Positions 1 to 35,700 of a stretch of DNA of 64,000 nucleotides are shown here, piece after piece (positions within the stretch are counted from its first letter, which is position 1; each line of letters begins with the position of its first letter). The stretch lies in NCBI GenBank assembly GCA_003342895.1, contig PTFA01000112.1:246446-310445 (forward strand), read 5' to 3'. The translations under genes and the position numbers were made by a program. This DNA comes from Casuarius casuarius. Taxonomy: Eukaryota; Chordata; Aves; Casuariiformes; Casuariidae. Under the pieces are notes generated by a model. It was not told where the DNA came from. It ran no database searches and was given only the letters and a program-made list of their open reading frames with translations.

Positions 1-95
1 TGCACCTGCCTATAGAAATGCAAGGAATTTTACCGTGTTTATGTGTTGGTGGTGATTATGCAAGTGCATCATTGGGTTTCCCCTTCCTGTGGTAT
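1..95 (+). CDS. PI4KA: Possible 3' end of an upstream PI4KA coding exon
   Basis: The next sure exon (334) starts in phase 2. Two donor choices here fit that phase: TAT|GTAAGT after base 95, reading frame 1 (open from base 16, peptide starting KCKEFYRVY, with a possible TAG acceptor at 13-15), or CTGTG|GTATGT after base 91, reading frame 3 (open from base 3). I cannot match either peptide to PI4KA from memory. The segment may instead be intron. Confidence 0.3.
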
Positions 96-247
96 GTAAG
101 TTATTTTCTCGGTCGCAAACCAGCTCTTTATTATCTGAGCCCTGTTAGCTCAATATAGAAAGAAATGGCAGTATCAGACTTCCTGGAGAATTGAAATTAT
201 TGTAAAATAATCATTACTGTTTGTGTTGGTATGTACTGTGGTGTTAA

Positions 248-26189
<25,942 letters not shown>

Positions 26190-26283
26190 AAAACACTAAA
26201 GGTTCGGTGAAACATGCAACCTGGTGCCCTCGCTCCAAGCTAGTGATAGGAGATGCTCAATCACACCTTGCCATCTTCCTCCT

Positions 26284-26318
26284 GTGTGTGCGTGTGTGTG
26301 CATGTGTGTACGTGTGGG
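26284..26318 (+). repeat. (TG)n-rich imperfect microsatellite in 3' UTR
   Basis: Alternating GTGTG with interspersed C and A, in the PI4KA 3' UTR. Confidence 0.8.
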
Positions 26319-26436
26319 TACACGTTTCGTGGACACTGCAACAATCAGTCGGATTCATTCCTTTCTCCTTACCAGGTTATATATATATATATTTATTTCT
26401 TTTTTCCGGGGGTGTTTGGAGTTGGGCTGCAATCGT

Positions 26437-26442
26437 AATAAA
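26437..26442 (+). terminator. Proximal polyadenylation signal AATAAA (PI4KA)
   Basis: Canonical AATAAA about 250 bp after the stop. It is followed by the short TTGTG at 26445-26449, so it could give a short 3' UTR isoform. Confidence 0.5.
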
Positions 26443-26817
26443 AATTGTGCTACGATTATGAATGTGTGCAAGAGCTAAAGCTGCAGAGTTTGATAATTTT
26501 TCATGCAATGCAAAGATTTTATAGTAAGTTTAAAAAGTGAAAACCTTTCCTGCATGATCCCAGGGAATGCCATGGATGTGAAGGGTTGGGAATTCTCTTT
26601 GGAAGGAGAAACATTGACTTGCTCTAACTTTACTGTAGAAAAAACATGCTGATAATCGTCCGGAGTGGTGATGTCTCTCTTGCTGTGTTCATACTTTGCA
26701 CTATACATGGTCTCTGCAACGTGGTCAGTATTTCATATGTACATGAAGAATGTATTTTTCCTTTTGTGTGTTTTAAAAAAGAGACTCTACTGAAAATATA
26801 TTTAATCTATAAAATGT

Positions 26818-26823
26818 AATAAA
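26818..26823 (+). terminator. Distal polyadenylation signal AATAAA (PI4KA)
   Basis: Canonical AATAAA followed by T/GT-rich sequence at 26834-26848, a good downstream element. Probably the main PI4KA transcript end. Confidence 0.7.
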
Positions 26824-27059
26824 AGATGTTAGCCTTTATTGTGTCTGCTGCAAATCTTTGGACTTCCACTGCGCTTTACTTTACATATCGCATCATTTTG
26901 CACGTTTCTCTCCTGGCTCCTGTGCAGCAGCCTGTGACCCTCTTTCCCAGGAGGGAAAGGTGTTTGCTGCAGCTTTCCATCCCTCCGAAAGGATATTTTT
27001 TTTATTCATAGAAGAAATGTTTTCTTCGGGATTCACGTACTAAGTAGCAGAAACCAGGG

Positions 27060-27830
27060 CTGAGGCACTGCCCCCCTCCCTGCTTCGTGCCGCTTTTCCC
27101 TGCGGGGCGAGGCCAGCGCGGGCCGAGGACAGCGCGGCTCTCCCGGGGCGGGGGCGCCCCCTCTCCCCCCACCCCGGCACGCGCCTCGGCCCCTCCCCCC
27201 TCGCGGCACGCGCTCGCCCCCTCGCAGCCCGCCGAGGGCAGGACGGGGCGCGGGGAAGCGCCGCAGCCGAGCTCGGCGCTGCGGCGGCCCCAGCCCTGAA
27301 GCGGTGCCGCGCCGGGACCGGGGCGCAGCCCTGCGGCGGGGGGGGAGGGGCGCTATGCGAGGGGCTGCGCACTGCGGGGGGCCGCGCCGTGAGGTGGGTC
27401 CCGCCCTGAGGCGGGTCAGCCCCGGCGGCGGGGGGGAGGGGTCTGCTGTGAGGGGCTCCGCCCTGAAGGGGGCCGCGCCCTGAGGCGGGTCCCGCCCTGC
27501 GGGGGCCGCGCCCTGAGGCGAGGCGCGTGCCGGGGGGGCCCCCTGCGAGGGGCTCCGCCCTGAGGCGAGGCGGTGCCCTGAGGCGGGATCCTCCCTGAGG
27601 CGGGATCCTCCCTGAGGGCGGCTCGGCGCGGAGGGGCCGCGCTGTGAGGGGGCGCAGCCCCGAGGGGGTCCAGCCCCAGGGGGAAGGTGAGGGGCAGCCC
27701 GGGTGCTCGCCCAGCAGGTTTCTGCCGTCCGAGCCGCTTTCTCGGGTGGCCCTGGGAGAGGGCGCGGAGCTGCGGTGGCTGCGCGGGAGGGCGTCCTCTT
27801 TCTCCGGGGGAGGTGGGGAGTCCTGACGTT
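27060..27830. promoter_or_regulatory. CpG island-like GC-rich block
   Basis: Sequence changes abruptly from AT-rich to very GC-rich with dense CpG and several GGGCGG/CCGCCC Sp1-type boxes. It begins ~220 bp past the PI4KA poly(A) signal. No PI4KA coding sequence is in it, so it may be the promoter of a neighbouring or antisense transcript, or simply a GC-rich minisatellite. Candidate donors AAG|GTGAGG (27687) and TTTG|GTAACC (27831) face the + strand. Confidence 0.65.
27390..27640. repeat. Degenerate GC-rich tandem repeat, CCCTGAGGCGGG core
   Basis: At least six imperfect copies of CCCTGAGGCG(G/A)G lie within about 250 bp. Two 17-bp units CTGAGGCGGGATCCTCC are perfect and adjacent (27578-27611). 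CCCGCC-CTGA-GGCGGG (27400-27415) is self-complementary and can fold as a hairpin. Confidence 0.75.
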
Positions 27831-28198
27831 TTGGTAACCTGTGCTGTGCTGCACCCGAAGATAAACACGCCGCGCAAACTGAGGACCCAAACGAGTGCTC
27901 GAGCGGTGTTATGACCAGAGGATCAGTTAATTGTTAGCAGTAAATGGAGATGACGGGAGAAGTCACTGTCTTGAATGTGTATAGGGTAAATGAAGGCTAA
28001 TAGTAGAAAACTTCCTAATAACGCTCTAACAAAAGCTTGTAGTGCTGTTATGAAGTTGCAGACCTCCGCCCACCAGGTAGAGTGCCCGTAAAGCCCCCCG
28101 GGCGGCGAGTCAGAGGGTGAATGAGTCTGAGTGCTCTCCGTGCTGGTCGCTCATTTTACCTGCTGCAGCCAGGCTGGCTCTCAGTGTGACCTGCAGCC

Positions 28199-28276
28199 AG
28201 CCCAGCTGACCTGACCTAATTTGCCCGGAAAAATGGGAGCAGCTGGAGCCAAATGTATATAGAGGTCAGCTGGGCT
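28199..28276. repeat. Perfect 14-bp inverted repeat with AGGTCA/CAGCTG motifs
   Basis: AGCCCAGCTGACCT (28199-28212) is the exact reverse complement of AGGTCAGCTGGGCT (28263-28276), with a 50-bp spacer. Each arm carries a nuclear-receptor half site (AGGTCA) and an E-box (CAGCTG). Confidence 0.8.
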
Positions 28277-28711
28277 CATCACAAGAACAGGCTGGTTCGG
28301 TTATATTTGCAGGACATTTTTTTAACAACTTAAGGTGACTATGGTTGAGATCTCTTGGTTGTATTGTTTCCTCTGCTATGAAGCCTGTAGAAATCTTGCA
28401 AATGTGTTAAAAATCCTAGTTAGTAGGAAAGATGCGCTCTTGTAACTTCTTTTCTCTCTGGTTTCTGGTGGCCACGCTTGCCAGAGCTCACCTGCTGACA
28501 TCTACAGATCTCGTTTTCACAAGTTGCCTGTCTCCTCCCCCTTCCCCTCCCCTCCGGTGCTGCCCACCGTGCAGAGGTGGGAGAAAACTCCCGTGTAATT
28601 GAGCATCCATTAAGATAACAGGGGGGATTAGTTAGTTTACATTTAATCATGCAAAGCAGTACCCTGAAGCTGATTCTACCTAAATGGGATGTGTTCTGTG
28701 TTTTCCTCTAG

Positions 28712-28892
28712 GGAGACTGAGGAGGAAGTGAGAAGAAACTGCTAAGGTGCCTCAGTGTATTCCAAGCACTTCAGAGACAGTGAATCAAGGCAGTTGGAGG
28801 CAGCATAGACTTATTTCACCTTCATCCTCCCACCAGGGAAGGATACAATCCTTTCCACAAGGAGGCTCGCAAAACTTTCAGAAGTCTCTCAG
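28712..28892 (+). other. Candidate noncoding (5' UTR-like) exon
   Basis: Flanked by a good acceptor (GTTTTCCTCTAG ending 28711) and donor (CTCTCAG|GTAATT at 28893). The 181 bp contain no ATG on the + strand, as expected of a 5' UTR exon. It lies about 0.9 kb past the CpG-dense block. No transcript evidence is available to me. Confidence 0.3.
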
Positions 28893-31800
28893 GTAATTAA
28901 GAATGGATAGAATTAAGAATTATATGTTGATGTTCTGAAGGTTTTTGTCTCTGAACTTTATGTTAGAATGTGTTCTGATGCCTCTGCAGCCCTGAAAGAA
29001 AGAGGTGTTAAAAAGAGGGGAAAAAAATGCTCTAAAAGAAAAAGGGTTTATCAAAGCAAAGATGGTCCTGTTGTTTCTCTACCCTCAGGAATCCTAGGTC
29101 ATACTGAGAGACAGATTTCCCTGGCTGTACCCATGGCAGTTCTTTCTGTGTTGGCCGTGCATATAAAAAGCCCTTAAGAAAGGAGCAAAATTTATAGTGA
29201 CTCATTTGCATCTGATGGACCCAGGGTTCAGTGCTACTGGTAACTTGATCAGCACTATTCAAATGCTAATCTCATTATGTGTGTTAGAGACTGGAGCGCA
29301 GCAATCCAGCTCCATTAGTGCAATGTGCCTGTGTGATGTTCTGGCTGGTGCGCAGGGTGGTTGTACCCCCTGCGGATATCCAGCACATGCTGCATAGCAC
29401 CAGGGACATGCATGGAGGTTGGTAGGGGCAGAGAATGGGAACTCCGTGGCGGAGCAGATGAAATGAGCAAACGTGGGAAGACGAGCTGGATTCATTTCTG
29501 GAAAATGCTCAGAAAAAAAAATGGGTTTGTTGCCAACAGAGCAGTTTGGATTATACATTTTTTTCACAATAAATATGCCCATCATTTCCACTGCTTCCAA
29601 ATGAACACTGTTAAAAAAGGACAGTAAACAAAAGGGTTTGTCCAAAATGCAGATAAAGCTTAAAAGCATAATTAACTGTGTTTGACCGTATGAAAAAAGA
29701 CTGTGCCTATGCTGTATGGTTTTAGAACATGACATATCTACTTGCCCCATGTAACAGGGACTGGTGGGCAGCACATGGCACGCACAAAAAGCGTGCATGG
29801 CAATCATTTCTGGATAAAGGCTCCGTGACGGAACTTTGTTACCAAAAGCACCTTGAAATTGTGTTTGGATGTGCTGCTTTAGTTTGCCGGGCCTGGTGTG
29901 AAAAAGGCCTACCTCAAGCTGTTTGCTGCCTATGGTATGTCAGTGGCAGGTCTGGTTTTTTTCAGCCGTTCTGCAATATTTCCCAGGATTCTGCATTTGA
30001 GAGGTCACAGGAGTTAGAGTCCTAAAGAAGCAAGGTTTGTAAGGTGACATAGTGTATTTATTAGATAAGCTACTTAGCTGACCAAGCAGATGAGCTCTGA
30101 TGCACACAGTCCTGGCATCAGCTGGTTTATTAAATAGCACAACCTGCCCGAAAGGATTGCTTTTCTGATGGACCGTTACAACTGCAACAGCCCTATTACT
30201 AGAGGTGTGTAGTTCTACATGGTATCTTTTTGTTTATTCCTTGTACAGTATCTGTTGCCTAATAGCAGTGTACAGTATCTGTTGCCTAATAGCAGTGACG
30301 GTATTTCTGTGAGTCTTGTTGTTCTAATACGTCCCTCTCCAGAATCAGCGCTGCCATAGTTAGCCTCAGTGATGAGTATAGAGGCAACAAACTGAGAACA
30401 CACTTGCGTTAAGGTTTATGAATGTTACACGTGGCTCTGTGTGCTTGCTGCCTTCCTGGCTGTGTGGCTCTGCCAGAGAAGAGCAAAATAAGGCTGTAGC
30501 AGAGCAGGGAGGATGGCACAGTGACATAGATGGCAATCGTGATAGTCAGGCATTCAGACAGCAATGGCTGGCAGTTCAGTGAAGGGGAGGAGTGATCTAC
30601 CCAACGCCGTTCAGGCACCTCTTCCCAAGGGAAGCCTGGCAGCAAAGAGGGAAAGGGAACTGGGAGTGATTGCTGGGAGGGTGGGCAGAAGTGCCCATAC
30701 ATAGGTTGTACTGCACACCCAGGCTCTTCCCCCCAGAAGTGAAAGAACCCCTTCTTGGCTACAGATGCAAAGCTAGGAATGTGTCTAGGTTGGCGGTGTT
30801 TTAGTGCAACTTGCCTCAGCCTTGCAGTGGCAAGCTTGGCAAAACAGACTGTGCTTTGCTGTGGGAAAAAAGTCTGAATTCCAGCAAATTTAGGAAATAG
30901 TCCCAGCTGAGTGTATTAGTTAGGAGTGAATACATAGAGCGGTAACTTTGATCCTGACGTAAGAGGGGGTGAGTCATGGAATTCCATCCTCGGAGAGGCT
31001 TCAGAGTGATCTCTCACAGAGAGGAATATGCCTCTGGAAAACAAAAAGAGAAGAGAGAAAATGGTATCTTGCTATTGTGTAGTTCTCTTCCCCTGTGCAA
31101 GGCTTGGTGAGATATATTTCAAATGCTACATCTAAGCTTTCTAAGATGCTTGCTGTTACCATACAGATGGAAACTATATGCATGCAACTGTGCGTGTGTG
31201 CATGCGAATTGCTTCCTTAATGAGAACTTGCATTGCTCTTTGGAACACAAACCTAGCAGCTTCAATACCCAAGTTTGTTACAGAGAGAATCCTGTACTTA
31301 CTGCAAAGCTGTTTCTTGCCCAGGGCAGGGCTGTGCATGCGTGGTAGCCAAGTGTACACAAGTGAGTGATCTAATGAGGCTACTTACGGGTGTTGGGCTT
31401 GAAAGGACTTCATTGCCCTGAGTAAGTAAAAGATTTGCAGGAACACCTTATATTCTGGCAGTGGGAATCGGAAACTTTTATCCTGGTGTCAATCCTGGCT
31501 GCCTGTACCAGCTTGAACACGTCACTTACCCTTTTTGCCTGGTGTAAAGGGATGTTGGCAAGGCAAGCACCCACCTTGTTAGAGTAGGGGTGAACATTCC
31601 TGGAGCCAGGAGGATGTGTGACTGACTAAACAGTCCTCCAAATGAGGAGGCTGTAAGTTGGTAGAAATCTCCTAGAATATCTGATCTCTGACCACCTAGA
31701 TGGAAACTGTGTGCAGTTGTCCAGGCTCTCCTGAAAGGGATTCCAGGCTCCAGCTTTTGCTCTAGGACAGGGTTGAAGCCAGTTTTCCTATTTCCCTTTG

Positions 31801-32160
31801 GAGGCAGGGGTTACCCTTCACTTGCATGACTTGGGTTGGGTGGAAATGAAGGGTATAGCTGCCTCCTGTGGCTGCAAAGCAAGTATCCTAGCAATGCTGG
31901 TGCATGGAGTATCTGCCTTGCTCTCTGTCCCAGGTGTGGGTGATGACGAGAACTGGGTTAGAGCTTTGTGAGGTGTGGGATGTGAGCTGAGTTACAATGC
32001 TGCCAGAAGATGAACACAGGAGACCTAAAACTCGATTGTCCATGCACCCCTGGTAGGTGGCAGCGCTTTGCAAACCCCTTGCCTTTAGAGCTCTGGCAGT
32101 TAGGACCAGACCCTGAAATCGGGTCTCAGCGCTAACACAGGGCCTCTGAGCTGAGCTGTG
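28893..32160. other. Intergenic, no recognised gene
   Basis: Apart from the 27-bp tandem duplication at 30243-30296, I see nothing that looks like a gene, repeat family or RNA gene. ORFs here are short and on shuffled frames. Confidence 0.6.
30243..30296 (+). repeat. Perfect 27-bp tandem duplication
   Basis: GTACAGTATCTGTTGCCTAA plus TAGCAGT occurs twice with no mismatch (30243-30269 and 30270-30296), so the duplication is recent or conserved. Confidence 0.95.
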
Positions 32161-32409
32161 AAGCCGCGCCGTGCTGACTGCTGTTTGTCGCTGTCGAGAT
32201 CCCGCTAATTTCCTCGGCCTCCTCGACGGCCTCGCAGCTCTGTGGGCTGGGCGGCAGAGGGCACTCCGAAACAAGCAATGGTGCCTGGGACACGCGGGCC
32301 AGGCGTTTGGAGAGAGAACCAAATCTGCCTTTACTCTAAGGCAAGCCAGTGGCAGGAAGAACCTTGCAGTGACCTTTAGTTGTGGTTTGTCTGTCAGAGC
32401 AGGCACTGA

Positions 32410-32736
32410 ATGGCAGAGCTAGCAAAGTACCTGAATACCAGATATGAAATTGCTCAAGAGCCTGGCAGAGTTCGTATCCTGGCATATTATGCTGGGGAGG
32501 TTTTTGACCACCTGAGAGACGTAAAGGGAATGCATTTTGCTGACTTTGCATTGTCTCAGCTGAAGTCTTTAAATGTATGGGTCCCCTCTGCTATAGCAAG
32601 CATGCAGAAATCCATAGCACATTTACCAAGAACAGAGGTTTGCCCTGGACAATGTGGTAGTTCTCCTTTTTATTATCACACTGTGCTGGACAAGCAGCAG
32701 CTGTATTTAGCTCCAGAAGTGGCTGCATTTCTGTGA
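32410..32736 (+). CDS. Unassigned 108-codon ORF, doubtful
   Basis: ATG at 32410 immediately follows an in-frame TGA, so this would be a single-exon reading starting MAELAKYLNTRYEIAQEPGR and ending at TGA 32734-32736. Codons are mostly common vertebrate ones (many CTG, GAG, AAG, CAG). I recognise no domain, signal peptide or membrane segment. It may be chance: 108 codons is only moderately long for 64 kb. No promoter or poly(A) signal is evident close by. Confidence 0.15.
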   Translation: MAELAKYLNTRYEIAQEPGRVRILAYYAGEVFDHLRDVKGMHFADFALSQLKSLNVWVPSAIASMQKSIAHLPRTEVCPGQCGSSPFYYHTVLDKQQLYLAPEVAAFL

Positions 32737-32760
32737 TTCTGTGCACATACATTTTGAAAA

Positions 32761-35700
32761 GCTGTTTTGGGGTAAAAGGTACTCTATATGCAAGCTCCAG
32801 TATAGGTTGTCCATTTTTTTTTAAAAATTAATGAGTACTAACTCAAAAAATATAAACCTCCCCAACTAACAATAGTTTTAAATTTTCCCCCTCAGCTTTG
32901 AGCAATCACCTTGGGCTCCATCTTCTCAGTGGACAGAGAGGTTAGATGGTACTGTGAAGTCTTTAAGCCTCACAGAATAAGCATAACACAGGTGGTAGGA
33001 TGGGGGAAGAAAGCAGGTCCAAGAGAAGGAAACCTTTTGAATCAATGCAGGTATAAGGAGCTCACTGAGTTGGTTATGAACAATTGCCATGGTCATTTGA
33101 AATCCAGGCCAGCAGTGGTTATCATCTTTCCCTTGCTGTTTATGACAGAAGTAAGATCAGATGTTTGGAATCCTCTGTCGTGAAGATAGCCCTGGTCTGT
33201 GCTGTTACTAGACTTAAAAAGCAGTGTCAAGGGATGGATAGCAACAGAAATTTGGGCTCTGAAAAGTGCTTTCTCCCTCTTGCCCCACATGTAAACTGAT
33301 TCAAAATTTGGATTTCAATCCTTTCAGCATCAAACCCAGCTTTTAGGCTGCAACTCCAGACAATAAAGAAAGAAGCAAGTCCAGCCACAGCTGAGTTGCA
33401 TCACAGATCAGAGCTGGAACAGAGAGGGGCAAACAAATACGCAGTAGTTTGAAGCTCATTAGACTGCAGACAGGATGACTAGATCAGAGGGAGGGATTAA
33501 GCTCTAGGTAGGAAGACAAACCTGCCAAGGAAATGCCTGAGTTGTATCCATGATGAAACCTTGAAAGGATGTCAGGGACCTGAAGACCCAGTTGGTTTCC
33601 AGGACAGTGCTGAAATTAGTTCTTTCCCTGCCTCTCTGCTGACATTGTGATCATTCTTCCAGCTTGAAGAGAGCTTTTCTTTCCTTTGAGATGAAGCTCA
33701 TATCAACTTGTGGGAAAAGTGATTCAATGCAGTGCCTGAGGCTATGGGAACAGGACTGATGGTAATTGAGTTACATCAGCTGAGCCTGGATAACCAGTCC
33801 TGTTTGTGTTCCCGCTTTGTCTCAGCTGAAAGGTAAAACGCTATCTCAGATCTTACTGAAGGTTCCTCAAAACCAGGGTAGGCTTATGAACAGGTATACC
33901 AGTCAGTTCCCACAGCTTCACTGAGGAGCAGGAATTTATGTTGCCAAAACCACATCACATGGGACATATGGTGGGCCAAATCCCTTCAGAAATGCTTCAA
34001 ATGAGACATAAAGAGTTTTTATTCTTGTGGGGTTTTTTTTGTTTTTTTGTTTAAATAAATGATATGCTCTGAATCTGGAAGCTGCTTTAGCTGCTCAGTA
34101 CTTGAGAAAATTGTATCCAATAGGATGTAAATTTGGGATCCAAAAAATCAGCAGCTGCTTTTTGAGAACTGAGCACATCTGCGCGGCTATGCAAGGGAGC
34201 CCTCAAAGTGCGATTTCAAACAGAATCCTTTTTATATAATCCTTATATACTGGGACCTGTGGGTATTACTGGCAACAGTAGTAGGTAAAAGAGACATTTC
34301 AGGTAGATGCAACTTTTATGTTGAGGAAGACCCTTGGGTTTAAAACTTCTTTCCAACTGATTGCTTTCCTTCAAAGTTACTGTGGTTTGTCCTTTACCTA
34401 GGAGACTGTGCTTACTAATTGTGTGGAAGCAATAGGAAAATTGGAGCTTACCCTTCACTTTATTAGGAAGCCTTTGCAAAAAGTTCTCTTTGAGATGAAT
34501 AGCTTTTGCTGAAATAGTGAGGCTGTTCTGTCCCTCAAAAAGTTGATGTACCTCGGAAGAGATTTTTTCACTGGACCTGCAATTACAATACGCTCACTTT
34601 CTTCGGGGGATGTTTGGAAAGTGGAGGTGGGTGGTGTGCATGTGTGCCCATACAAGCTGTCACCGCTAGATGACACCATGACTCTGGCAACAAGATCCAG
34701 ATGAACCCTAAAACCAAGGGCATTTTGCCTGCTTTGGAGGTTTTGTTACAAACCCAGAACATGGGCTGGATTTGCAAACCTTTCAGTGAACCGGGGTCAG
34801 GTTTCCCCCAAATGCACGCTGAGGTTTGAGCAGAATGGGCTCAGTTCCAGGTGACAGGGTGGGATTTATGATTTGGGGTGGAAACCATGTGAATGTTTGA
34901 CTTGCAACCAGGCTGATCTTGGCTGTGGTTACGCTTGGAGGGCCAGTGTGTGTTTGAAACAAAATCTCGGACTGAGGTTCAGGGAACATGAGCCTGCCTG
35001 AGTCAAAACCAGAAAGGGTTTGCACGACCCGGCTGTGAACTGCTGTAAGAAGGCATCACATGACTCCACTGCTCACCCAAAGTGGGCCCAGGCTTGAACC
35101 CAAAAGCAGTATCCAGACATGGGCAACTGTAGCCCTGCTTCCCTTTTAACCTGTTGTCACCGTGGGTGGTAGGTAACTAAACACTAGGTAGAGTGGAGCG
35201 CTGATCCAGGGAGTCAGCCTCGCTCCTTGCCGTGCTGCCACCACACCTAACTTCAGGTTGTGACAGCATGACGGTGTCTCAGCCATCTCCAGGAGCACTC
35301 TGCTTTCTGACAGGCCGGCTGCCTTGTTACCCACCTGCAGAATGCATCTGCTTTTCCTCGAGTGTCTTTCTGGGTCCTCACTTTTTTTAATTGCACCAGG
35401 CCCAGCAGTTACAACTCTACAAGTATTCATTGTGTTGATGTTTTTTTCTCTTTTTTGGCCAAGTAAATGCTTAGTTTTTCTTATCCTGAAAAAACTTCTC
35501 TCTCCTGTAGTCACTGTATACATACATATACTCAGTCACTTTTCCATTGCTTTGCTTCCCCTTTCAATGAGACTGAGGATGTTCACATGGAACATGCTAA
35601 TAAACCAGCCTACATGTCTTTGACTCTTGCAAAGGGTATTTCTCCTTCTCAGAGTTTGGCAATTATCATGTAATTATGTGGCTCCACGGATAGATTCAGA

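Larger units (their letters stand above)
26190..26842 (+). other. PI4KA: PI4KA 3' UTR
   Basis: Runs from the stop codon to the presumed cleavage site 15-25 bp after the distal AATAAA. It contains a (TG)-rich stretch at about 26284-26318 and a (TA)n run at about 26378-26392. The cleavage position is inferred from the signal plus the TTGTGTCTG element just downstream. Confidence 0.75.

Noticed and set aside
27033..27890. 285-codon minus-strand ORF and several other long ORFs in the GC-rich block
   Set aside because: The translation is Pro/Ala/Arg/Gly-rich in several frames at once, as expected where GC-rich repeats lack stop codons. No domain is visible.
29259..29807. 182-codon minus-strand ORF
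   Set aside because: Cys/His/Phe-rich irregular peptide with no known domain; overlaps plus-strand ORFs and has no splice or promoter context.
31888..32406. 172-codon minus-strand ORF
   Set aside because: No recognisable family, it overlaps other open frames on both strands, and its codon use is unremarkable.
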